A DNA stretch of 5,780 nucleotides from Candidatus Cryptobacteroides faecihippi (GTDB taxonomy: Bacteria > Bacteroidota > Bacteroidia > Bacteroidales > UBA932), in contig JAGHSC010000150.1 of NCBI GenBank assembly GCA_018066065.1, positions 1 through 5,780 of the forward strand, read 5' to 3'. Position numbers and translations under genes: made by a program. Every line of letters begins with the position of its first letter. The stretch's first letter is position 1. Below are positions 1-5,780 of the stretch, piece after piece. The notes under the pieces were generated by a model. That model worked only from the letters and a program-made list of their open reading frames with translations. It was not told the DNA's origin and searched no databases.

Positions 1-153
1 CAGCGACAGAAGCCCCCAGCGGAAAGCAGTCCTGAAAAGAATGCCAAGAGTCAGGGAAAGGATCCCGGACACTGCGGCATCAAGCAGCACCAGCAGGATG
101 CTGCAGAAGACAAGTATTACTACTATCGAAACGAGCTCCACATCCAGAGACAC
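1..153 (-). CDS. Small integral membrane protein, N-terminal part (partial, GTG start)
   Basis: This frame stays open from the GTG at 153-151 to the window edge (51 codons) and is cut by the left border. The translation begins (M)SLDVELVSIVVILVF. Residues 7-24 form a strongly hydrophobic segment with no charged residue, a good transmembrane helix. A second apolar stretch at about 27-40 is followed by the basic residues R41 and R46, as expected at a cytoplasmic membrane face. The GTG lies 6 nt after the TAG stop of the zinc-ribbon gene, so the two are very probably co-transcribed and translationally coupled. The only other in-frame start is the GTG at 141-139, which would trim four residues; no in-frame ATG exists nearby. 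The frame is the same as that of the upstream gene, so a former fusion split by a stop codon is possible. The family is not recognised and no function is proposed. It was identified by translation and hydrophobicity only. Confidence 0.6.
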   Translation of the reverse strand, partial: MSLDVELVSIVVILVFCSILLVLLDAAVSGILSLTLGILFRTAFRWGLLSL

Positions 154-159
154 GGCCGC

Positions 160-1053
160 CTAGAAGAGCTTCTTGAAAAGACCCTTCGCAAGGCCGGCGA
201 CATCGATGGTCTCGGACTGGGACGGCTGATCCTTCTTGATCAATGAGTTGTCGACATAGAAATTGAGGCTGATGCTTCCATCGCACCATGCGTCGACCAT
301 GTCACATACAAAGCACTCGCTGCCGATCACCTTGTGGTAGACATTGTGGCAAGGGTTGCTGGAATGCTCGAATCCGGCGTCCTTGAGAATGGCTGCATAA
401 GCCTCGAGCAGGGACTCCTTTCCTTCGAGGGAAAGTGCCCAGATGGTATGGCCGTACTGCTGGCCATTGTCGCTCATTCCGAAATCATGGCCTCCGACGG
501 ACCACACCGGGTACTGAGGAAGCTTCTCGGCGAACATTGCGAGGACTGCATCGTCGGCAGCCTTCTGCCTTGCCACCTCAGCCTCTGCTGCAGGAAGGAC
601 AGCACCACACTTCCCGCAGTGCTTGGAGCCTGGGGCGTTCACATGGCCACATGCCTTGCAAGTGTAGCCCGCAGCAGCGCTCTCTTCAGGAAGCTTTGCT
701 CCACAGGATGGGCAGAACTGCTTGTCCATGCTGCATGCCTCGCCGCACTCAGGGCAGACCTTCATGTTCTTGGAAATCTCGGTAGCATAACCTTCAAGAC
801 GTGATTTCAATCCGCCGAAGGCACTCTCAAGGCTTGAAGAAGACGAATCTGTCCCGGCCGAAGCCTGGCGAAGTTCAGATGCACTTTTTTCCAGACTCTC
901 TGCAGTGGCATTGATGTGTTCTGCCGATTTCTCAGCGAGATTGTCAACAGTAGGCTTTACGACCTTTTCCACAGCCTTGCCTACAGCATTGCCGATGCCC
1001 TTTTTCACGCCGCTGGAAATGGCATCGGAGAGGATGTTACCAAGAAGTCCCAT
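160..1053 (-). CDS. Double zinc-ribbon protein with unassigned C-terminal domain
   Basis: A 297-residue protein with no signal peptide. Residues 1-35 are a Gly/Ala/Lys-rich amphipathic stretch with small-residue spacing (G15, G19, G25). Residues 36-65 are polar and probably helical or coiled coil, and a five-serine run (70-74) acts as a linker. Two zinc ribbons follow: CPEC-x10-CPSC (C100, C103, C114, C117) and CKAC-x10-CGKC (C132, C135, C146, C149), each ending in the G-A-x-L typical of bacterial zinc-ribbon families. Residues 165-270 form an unassigned alpha/beta-looking domain with several Trp and Cys residues (C235, C247, C250, C257). The last 12 residues are basic and amphipathic (GLAKGLFKKLF). 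Zinc binding is well supported by the motif. The role is unknown; such ribbons often mediate protein contacts. The ATG at 1053 is preceded by an AT-rich leader and a good promoter, and no ribosome-binding site is visible. The membrane-protein start follows after 6 nt. Confidence 0.9.
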   Translation of the reverse strand: MGLLGNILSDAISSGVKKGIGNAVGKAVEKVVKPTVDNLAEKSAEHINATAESLEKSASELRQASAGTDSSSSSLESAFGGLKSRLEGYATEISKNMKVCPECGEACSMDKQFCPSCGAKLPEESAAAGYTCKACGHVNAPGSKHCGKCGAVLPAAEAEVARQKAADDAVLAMFAEKLPQYPVWSVGGHDFGMSDNGQQYGHTIWALSLEGKESLLEAYAAILKDAGFEHSSNPCHNVYHKVIGSECFVCDMVDAWCDGSISLNFYVDNSLIKKDQPSQSETIDVAGLAKGLFKKLF

Positions 1054-1088
1054 AAGATTTCAATTAATTATTAGTTAAACTGTTTGAC

Positions 1089-1120
1089 CAAATATAGACA
1101 ATTATTCCTAATAATCACAA
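1089..1120 (-). promoter_or_regulatory. Bacteroidota-type promoter for the zinc-ribbon gene
   Basis: On the minus strand TTG (1120-1118) is followed after 21 nt by TATATTTG (1096-1089), matching the Bacteroidota -33 TTG / -7 TAnnTTTG pattern. The -33 element sits inside the last two sense codons of the DNA repair gene. Transcription would start near 1082, giving a leader of about 30 nt rich in A and T before the ATG at 1053. It suggests that the zinc-ribbon gene can be expressed independently of the protease-glycosylase pair. Start site and spacing are inferred from the consensus. Confidence 0.65.
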
Positions 1121-1839
1121 CGATATTTCATCAAGAAGGCCCTGCGTTCGTCTTCAGGGAACTTCTCGATCGCGTAGCGGAGCATCGTGCGCGGCATAGA
1201 GCAGACCCGTGGGGCAAGCCATGCCTTCAGGCGCCCTGTGTCACGCTTCCCTGCCTCGCGGAGAAGCCATCCCACTGCCTTCTGAAGCAGGTCGTGCAGT
1301 GGCTTCGGCTTGGCGAGGAAGATGTCTGCGATGGCGTAAGTGTCATCCAGCTCTCCGGCGCGGATAAGCTGCATGGTGCTGACAATGCCGATGCGCTGCT
1401 CCCAGATGGTCTTCCCGGAGCGGGCAAGGTCATACAGCAAGGTCCTGTCCTTGTCCTTCAGCCACTCTCCAAGCAGAGGGTAGCAGCTGAGGTCGACAAG
1501 GTCCCAGTTGTTCACATATTCAGTGTGCGAGAGGTAGAAGTCGATGCACCTGCGGCGGGTTTCAGGATCCTTGCGCGCGTGTCGGAAGATCTCGACGAGA
1601 GTCAGAAGGGCGGCGAGACGGATCTCATGGAAGTCGCTTGAGATGCATTCCTCAAGGTCATCGAAAGTGGTGGAAGCCCAGGAGGCTTTCACCACTTCAC
1701 GTGTGACCGGAACTTTGATTCCAAGGAACCTGTCGCCCTCTCCATACTGGCCTGGCCCGCACTTGAAGAAGCGGGAAAGGCCATCGACCTGTGCCGGGTC
1801 GGTGTGGGCGACCATTCTTTCCAGAAGTAGATGCGGCAT
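1108..1839 (-). CDS. AlkD-like DNA alkylation repair glycosylase (HEAT-like repeats)
   Basis: A 243-residue protein, close to the usual 230-240 of AlkD-family DNA glycosylases, which remove N3- and N7-alkylated purines from DNA through a superhelix of HEAT-like repeats. The hallmark residues of Bacillus cereus AlkD are recognisable. NWDLVD (111-116) carries the Trp and catalytic Asp (W112, D116), matching W109/D113. WEQRIG (146-151) supplies the DNA-contacting Arg R149, matching R148. KAVGWLLRE (188-196) supplies W191, matching W187. Near the N-terminus GPGQYGEGD (28-36) is an insertion relative to the Bacillus protein, and the position of pocket residue Y27 appears to be Phe (F24); this is an alignment from memory. 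There is no signal peptide, so it acts in the cytoplasm. The ATG lies 2 nt after the protease TAG, implying co-transcription. M9 is a less likely alternative start. The stop is TAG, with an in-frame TAA two codons later. Confidence 0.94.
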   Translation of the reverse strand: MPHLLLERMVAHTDPAQVDGLSRFFKCGPGQYGEGDRFLGIKVPVTREVVKASWASTTFDDLEECISSDFHEIRLAALLTLVEIFRHARKDPETRRRCIDFYLSHTEYVNNWDLVDLSCYPLLGEWLKDKDRTLLYDLARSGKTIWEQRIGIVSTMQLIRAGELDDTYAIADIFLAKPKPLHDLLQKAVGWLLREAGKRDTGRLKAWLAPRVCSMPRTMLRYAIEKFPEDERRAFLMKYRCDY

Positions 1840-1841
1840 GG

Positions 1842-4670
1842 CTACTGTGCGTTGTTTCCGACACCGACCATGATGACCTCGGAGTGATTAGCCTGCTTCA
1901 GCATGGAAGCGACAGCCTTGCGGGCATCTTCGGCAGAGATTCCGTTCAGGGTCTCATCGAAGTCGCAGGTAAGGTCCACTCCTGTCGCAAGATAGCTCTC
2001 GAGGCAACCTCCCCAGTAGGAGTTCTCGCTGAGATTCTCCCTGTGCTTCTTCAGGAAGAATTCCTTGCCCTTTGCAAGGTTTTCCTCTGAAGGGCCTTCG
2101 GCGGCAAACTTCGCGACAATCTCGCGGACACGGCCATTGAGGTAGCCATATCTTTCAGGGTCGGTCTGGTAGGCAATCTGCATGGTCGCATACTGACGAG
2201 GTGCAGGAGTGCCCTCAAGGTCACCGTAGGCACCGATTCCATAGGTGCCGCCTTCCTTCTCGCGGATCTCTTCCAGGAGAACGACGCTAAGTGCATTGAG
2301 AGCGAGGTCGAAGGAGAGCTTGTTCCTGAGGTTGTACTTGACCTTTCCGCTGTCGAAGAAGAAGTTGGTCACCATCGGGACCTCCATCTTCCTTTCGAAG
2401 ATGTTGCCCTTTGGACCGGTCCTGTAGTCGAGGGTCTTCAGATTGGCCTTCTCCTTCCTTCCGGTGGATGGGAGTGAGGCGATGTACTGCTCCACGAGAG
2501 GGAGAAGGACTTCCTCGGAGACGGCACCGGTGATGATGAAGACAAAGTCTGAGGCATTGGCGAAGCGTTCCCCGGCGATCTTGAGGACCCTGTCGTAGTC
2601 GATGGCCTCAAGGTCCTTGGTACAGACGGCCTTCACGCGGGCTGCATTGTTGTAGATCGTAGCCATAAGGCTGTCCTGAAGCTCGGACATCGGATTGGAT
2701 TCGCGGTTTGCGACAGCTGCCTTCTCACGGTTGAGCCATGAGTCGAAGGCATCCTGGTCCTTGCGCATGGATGTGAATGTCAGATAGTTCAGCTGGAACA
2801 TGGTCTCGAGGTCCTTGGGAGTGGATGAAGCATCGACTCTTTCCTCGAAAGTCGTGACCCTGGCATTGACAGAGATCTTCTTTCCGGCGAGGACTTTCTT
2901 GAGTTCCGGGACGCTGAAGTTTCCGACACCGCCAACGTTCATGACATCGTTGATGACCTTGAGATCAGGCATCATGCGTTCAGGGTAGAGTGAGCTTCCT
3001 CCACGGCTGGAAGCCGTCATGAGGATCTCGTCTGCATTGAAGTCGGTTTGGCGGAAGTAGACGGTGGCACCGTTTGAGAGGGTATACTTGGTGTAGCCAA
3101 GCTTTGATGCCTCTGACTTGACAACCTTTCCGGCCTTCGGAAGCTCTGCCATGAGAGGTTCGTCCGAGACCTCGTCGACATAAGGCGCGATTTCCTCGGC
3201 CCTGACTGCTTCAAGGGCAGCGGCCATCTGCCCATCGGAAGGATAGGTAACGCCATCCTTCTCCGGGAGCATCGAGAACATCGCGAGGTTGCTTCCCTCG
3301 TCGATCAGGCTCTTCATGATCTGGTTGATGATGTCGACTGAAACGTAGGATGTGAGCTGCTGGACAAGGGCGAGTTCATTCTCGGCACCAGGGACAGGCT
3401 CGCAGTCGATGAAGTGGCGGACATACTCCTTGCAGAAGTCTGCGCTCTTCTTCTTGTCACGTGCATTGTAGGCAGACTCGGTCTCGGAAAGGATCTGAGC
3501 CTTCGCACGCTCATATTCAGACTCCGTGAAGCCGCATCTCGTGGCGCGGAGCATCTCGCGGTAGAGGGTGGTCACTGCCTTGGTGAGATCTTCAGCGGAA
3601 GAGACGACCTGGCCGCTCCAGGCGTGCTCGGTCCTGGCAAAGAGGTACTCGCCGTCCTCGACCGAAGCTCCCATGAATGGTGGCTCAGGACTCTGGAGCA
3701 TTTCCTCGAGTCTGGCATTGACCATGGTGGAAGCTGCCCTGAGAGCATATTCATAGAGATAGTAGTTGATGTCGCCGCGCATCTCCACAGGATAAGGGGC
3801 ATGCTTGCAGAAGACATAGGTAAGGGCATACGGCTGCTCCTTGTCCTGGGCGAGGCTGACGATAGGTTCCTGGTTGTCAGGAATCTGGAAATAGACGCGC
3901 TCCGCAGGGTCAACCGGCTTGGCGATTGTTCCGAAGATGTCGCGGATCTTGCCCTCGATTGCATCCACGTCGATGTCTCCGACGACGATGATTGCCTGAA
4001 GGTCAGGGCGATACCATTTTTCATAGTAAGTACGAAGGGCCTCGTAAGGGAAGTTGTCGACGACCGACATGAGACCGATCGGCATTCGATGTCCGTAGCG
4101 GTTTCCGTCAGGATAGATGACCGGGAGAATCTTCTCCAGAAGTCGGATCTGGGCATTGGCGCGGCTACGCCACTCCTCGTGGATGACTCCGCGCTCATGG
4201 TCGATGTCATCGTCGGTGAGGAGAAGGCCGTCGGCCCAGTCGTGAAGGATCCACAGGCAGGAATCGACTGCGGAAGGCACGGTGGCGACAGGGACGTTGT
4301 CGATGTTGTAGACGGTCTCGTCGATGCTGGTGTAGGCATTGAGGTTCTCTCCGAACCTCACGCCGATGCTCTCGCAGTACCTGATGACTCCGTTTCCAGG
4401 GAAATGCTCTGTACCGTTGAAGCACATGTGCTCAAGGAAATGGGCAAGTCCGCGCTGCTCCTCCTCTTCAAGGATGGACCCGACCTTCTGAGCGATGTAG
4501 AAGTTCGCCTGGCCTGCAGGCTCGGCATTCCTGCGGACGTAGTAAGTGATTCCATTATCCAGATGGCCGATCCTGAGTGCTGGGTCGACCGGGACAGGCT
4601 GGCTCTGCTGCGCAGTCAGAGAGAATGCTGCCACCAGCAGGGAAATGAGTGATAATAATGTCTGTTTCAT
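1842..4670 (-). CDS. Secreted M16 family zinc metalloprotease (PqqL-like, insulinase superfamily)
   Basis: A 942-residue single-chain M16 peptidase, similar in length to E. coli PqqL (about 930). Residues 1-20 are a signal peptide (K3, apolar core, cleavage after SLTA), so the enzyme is exported, probably to the periplasm. The inverted zinc motif HFLEH (77-81) gives ligands H77 and H81 and the catalytic base E80. It is followed by FNGTEHFPGN and NAYTSIDETVY, blocks shared with PqqL-type members. The third zinc ligand is probably E166 in ERGVIHEEW (159-167), with E159 as the supporting acid. Residues about 195-400 are the inactive M16 C-type domain. Residues about 525-720 form a degenerate second-half N-type domain without HxxEH, and about 765-900 the last C-type domain with REKEGGTYG (803-811), the conserved Arg/Tyr substrate-binding block. 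Such clamshell enzymes degrade peptides or small unfolded proteins. It leads a two-gene unit with the DNA repair gene and has a promoter at 4737-4768. The substrate is unknown. Confidence 0.96.
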   Translation of the reverse strand: MKQTLLSLISLLVAAFSLTAQQSQPVPVDPALRIGHLDNGITYYVRRNAEPAGQANFYIAQKVGSILEEEEQRGLAHFLEHMCFNGTEHFPGNGVIRYCESIGVRFGENLNAYTSIDETVYNIDNVPVATVPSAVDSCLWILHDWADGLLLTDDDIDHERGVIHEEWRSRANAQIRLLEKILPVIYPDGNRYGHRMPIGLMSVVDNFPYEALRTYYEKWYRPDLQAIIVVGDIDVDAIEGKIRDIFGTIAKPVDPAERVYFQIPDNQEPIVSLAQDKEQPYALTYVFCKHAPYPVEMRGDINYYLYEYALRAASTMVNARLEEMLQSPEPPFMGASVEDGEYLFARTEHAWSGQVVSSAEDLTKAVTTLYREMLRATRCGFTESEYERAKAQILSETESAYNARDKKKSADFCKEYVRHFIDCEPVPGAENELALVQQLTSYVSVDIINQIMKSLIDEGSNLAMFSMLPEKDGVTYPSDGQMAAALEAVRAEEIAPYVDEVSDEPLMAELPKAGKVVKSEASKLGYTKYTLSNGATVYFRQTDFNADEILMTASSRGGSSLYPERMMPDLKVINDVMNVGGVGNFSVPELKKVLAGKKISVNARVTTFEERVDASSTPKDLETMFQLNYLTFTSMRKDQDAFDSWLNREKAAVANRESNPMSELQDSLMATIYNNAARVKAVCTKDLEAIDYDRVLKIAGERFANASDFVFIITGAVSEEVLLPLVEQYIASLPSTGRKEKANLKTLDYRTGPKGNIFERKMEVPMVTNFFFDSGKVKYNLRNKLSFDLALNALSVVLLEEIREKEGGTYGIGAYGDLEGTPAPRQYATMQIAYQTDPERYGYLNGRVREIVAKFAAEGPSEENLAKGKEFFLKKHRENLSENSYWGGCLESYLATGVDLTCDFDETLNGISAEDARKAVASMLKQANHSEVIMVGVGNNAQ

Positions 4671-4736
4671 TGCCTTTTCAATTTTTCCGTTTATAGTTTA
4701 GACGCTGTTGATGTCGATTTGCTACAAGATTTTCCA

Positions 4737-4768
4737 CAAATATAAGCATAATCGCCCCAAATAAACAA
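4737..4768 (-). promoter_or_regulatory. Bacteroidota-type promoter for the M16 protease-DNA repair unit
   Basis: On the minus strand TTG (4768-4766), a 21-nt spacer and TATATTTG (4744-4737) fit the Bacteroidota -33/-7 consensus. Octamer and spacer length are identical to the promoter in front of the zinc-ribbon gene. The expected start near 4730 leaves a leader of about 60 nt before the ATG at 4670, with no Shine-Dalgarno sequence. A TTTG at 4761-4758 is too close to the -7 box (13 nt) to be the -33 element. Confidence 0.65.
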
Positions 4769-4793
4769 CACCCGTTGTGTAACAAATGTATTT

Positions 4794-4825
4794 TTATGCT
4801 CGGACCTTCATATTTATTATATTTG
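4794..4825 (+). promoter_or_regulatory. Bacteroidota-type promoter for the secreted hydrolase gene
   Basis: TATATTTG at 4818-4825 exactly fits the Bacteroidota -7 consensus TAnnTTTG. The -33 element is weak: 21 nt upstream the sequence is TTA (4794-4796), in a T-rich run, instead of TTG. That may mean a lower basal level or dependence on an activator. The predicted start near 4832 gives a very short leader of about 17 nt before the ATG at 4849. The promoter is divergent from the protease promoter. Confidence 0.6.
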
Positions 4826-4848
4826 CACCTCACCACAAAGACACAGTC

Positions 4849-5780
4849 ATGAAGAAGATTCTGCTTTCGCTCACGATAATCGCCGCATCATGCCTTCTGG
4901 CATCGGCCCAGGGAACAATCGAGGAGAACCTTTCAAGGTTCAAGCCTGCGAAGGGTGAATATTCAAACCATGTGAAGCTGGAATTCCAGGTGGAAGGGCG
5001 CGAGGCTGCGCTTGTCATCCCCGAGAAGCCCGCTCCAGGAAACCCTTGGATCTGGAGGCCTGCATTCCTCGGAGCCTTCCCTTCAGTCGACGAGGCCCTG
5101 CTCCAGAAAGGCTGGTACCTCGCCTACTACGACGTGACGCATCTGTACGGCAGTCCGCGCTCGGTCAGGACTTCGAAGTCATTCTACAATGCGATGGTGG
5201 ACGCAGGGCTCGCAGAGAAGGTCGTGGTCGAAGGATTCAGCCGCGGCGGGTACTTTGCGTTCGCATGGGCGGATGCCTACCCGGAAACGGTCGCCGCAAT
5301 CTACGCTGACGCACCGGTCTGCGACATCACCTCATGGCCGGGCAGGGAAAGCGGCCAGCTCTGGAACGACTTCCTTGAGGAATGGGGCGTGAAGGACGAG
5401 GAGGTAGACAGCGATTTCAGGGGGAACGCGATCCAGCACCTCCCAAGGATCGCGGAGGCAGGGATCCCTGTCATGACGGTCTGCGGTGCAGTGGACAGGA
5501 CAGTTCCCTACGACCAGAACATGAAGAAGGTGAGGAAGGCCTACCAGGAGATGGGAGGCATCATCGAGCAGATACTGAAGCCGGACTGCGACCATCACCC
5601 TCACAGCCTGGAGGATCCGGAACCAGTCGTGGACTTCCTGACCAGATACTCCACGGGCTACGAGGACATGCAGCACATCCACCTCAGAGGCAGCCTGGAC
5701 AATGCGATGAAGGCGATGACAGTGGACAGGAAAGCCACCGTGGCATTCCTTGGAGGATCGATCACAGAGATGCGCGGTTG
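4849..5780 (+). CDS. Secreted alpha/beta hydrolase joined to an SGNH/GDSL esterase domain (partial, 3' end outside window)
   Basis: Translation from the ATG at 4849 is open for 310 codons to the right edge with no stop. Residues 1-20 are a signal peptide (KK, apolar core, ASA cleavage site before Q21), so it is exported. Residues about 40-270 form an alpha/beta-hydrolase domain. The nucleophile elbow is GFSRGG (129-134, Ser S131), the likely acid is D216 in CGAVDRTVPY, and the His is in DHHPHSLEDP (248-257; H250 or H252). At 298-306 VAFLGGSIT matches block I of SGNH/GDSL hydrolases, with S304 as nucleophile and Gly in place of the Asp of GDS. A second esterase domain therefore very probably starts at about residue 290. 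Such proteins in Bacteroidota are usually thought to deacetylate or de-esterify plant or host glycans. That role is inferred, and no carbohydrate-utilisation gene is visible in this window. The gene is transcribed divergently from the protease. C15 (AASC) is a poor lipobox, so a lipoprotein is less likely. Confidence 0.92.
   Translation, partial: MKKILLSLTIIAASCLLASAQGTIEENLSRFKPAKGEYSNHVKLEFQVEGREAALVIPEKPAPGNPWIWRPAFLGAFPSVDEALLQKGWYLAYYDVTHLYGSPRSVRTSKSFYNAMVDAGLAEKVVVEGFSRGGYFAFAWADAYPETVAAIYADAPVCDITSWPGRESGQLWNDFLEEWGVKDEEVDSDFRGNAIQHLPRIAEAGIPVMTVCGAVDRTVPYDQNMKKVRKAYQEMGGIIEQILKPDCDHHPHSLEDPEPVVDFLTRYSTGYEDMQHIHLRGSLDNAMKAMTVDRKATVAFLGGSITEMRG

Noticed and set aside
160..162. TAG recoded as a sense codon, since all three complete genes end in TAG and the zinc-ribbon frame continues beyond it
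   Set aside because: Reading through the TAG of the repair gene meets TAA two codons later. Reading through the protease TAG only gives an out-of-frame version of the repair gene. Ordinary TAG stops explain the data.
334..804. Plus-strand open frame of 156 codons opposite the zinc-ribbon gene
   Set aside because: The minus-strand frame carries two perfect zinc ribbons and a promoter. The plus-strand product has no motif and no promoter.
1054..1107. Possible terminator between the repair gene and the zinc-ribbon gene
   Set aside because: Only 4-bp complementary arms (TTTG-AC-CAAA) and scattered A/T palindromes are present, with no GC-rich stem followed by a T run. The segment is better explained as a promoter and leader.
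1084..1641. Plus-strand open frame of 185 codons opposite the DNA repair gene
   Set aside because: It is a shadow of the AlkD-like gene, which has all the expected active-site residues; the antisense product is low-complexity and matches no family I know.
3572..4339. Minus-strand open frame of 255 codons, frame-shifted inside the protease gene
   Set aside because: It is rich in Ser, Arg and Thr as typical for an out-of-frame reading, and is fully contained in the verified M16 gene.
3414..4652. Long plus-strand open frame (412 codons) antisense to the protease gene
   Set aside because: It lies fully inside the protease gene, whose frame has all the M16 motifs. The antisense product has no recognisable domain, and such frames are common opposite GC-rich genes with strong codon bias.
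1842..4670. Longer than classic spacing between HxxEH and the third zinc ligand (84 residues instead of 76)
   Set aside because: The extra residues lie around NAYTSIDETVYNID and the following helix. PqqL-type relatives share the flanking blocks, so this is probably a subgroup trait and not a defect.
4849..4908. Lipoprotein signal (AASC) in the hydrolase
   Set aside because: The residue at -3 is Ala rather than Leu/Val/Ile and a good signal peptidase I site (ASA before Q21) follows, so a plain secreted protein is more likely.
5332..5682. Minus-strand open frame of 116 codons opposite the hydrolase gene
   Set aside because: The plus-strand hydrolase frame continues through it with its catalytic Asp and His motifs.

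Overview
The window looks like a chromosomal piece of a Bacteroidota genome, most likely order Bacteroidales. Three things point that way. Coding DNA is GC-rich while the short intergenic gaps are AT-rich. No gene has a convincing Shine-Dalgarno sequence. Three intergenic sites carry the same octamer TATATTTG, an exact fit to the Bacteroidota -7 promoter element TAnnTTTG. The gene content (PqqL-type M16 protease, secreted esterase, zinc-ribbon protein) also fits. Species cannot be told from the sequence alone.

Layout. Positions 1-4670 are all on the minus strand; 4849 to the end is on the plus strand. Read in the direction of transcription, the minus-strand block holds: (a) a 942-residue secreted M16 zinc metalloprotease (4670-1842); (b) an AlkD-like DNA alkylation repair glycosylase (1839-1108), starting 2 nt after the protease stop; (c) after a 54-nt gap with its own promoter, a 297-residue protein with two zinc ribbons (1053-160); (d) 6 nt after that stop, the start of a membrane protein with a GTG start that runs off the left edge (153-1). 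On the plus strand, 4849-5780 is the first 310 codons of a secreted hydrolase. It holds a complete alpha/beta-hydrolase domain and then the first block of an SGNH/GDSL esterase domain, so it appears to be a two-domain esterase cut by the right edge.

The 178-nt gap at 4671-4848 is a divergent promoter region: one promoter drives the protease-glycosylase pair and the other drives the esterase. The protease and esterase both carry signal peptides and should act in the periplasm or at the cell envelope. The glycosylase acts on DNA in the cytoplasm, so its coupling to the protease is probably one of transcription rather than shared function. The zinc-ribbon protein and the small membrane protein form a second transcription unit of unknown role. 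I see no mobile element, CRISPR array, tRNA, rRNA or clear terminator, and no complete undescribed system. The most unusual parts are the tandem esterase, the zinc-ribbon/membrane-protein pair and the hidden GTG gene.
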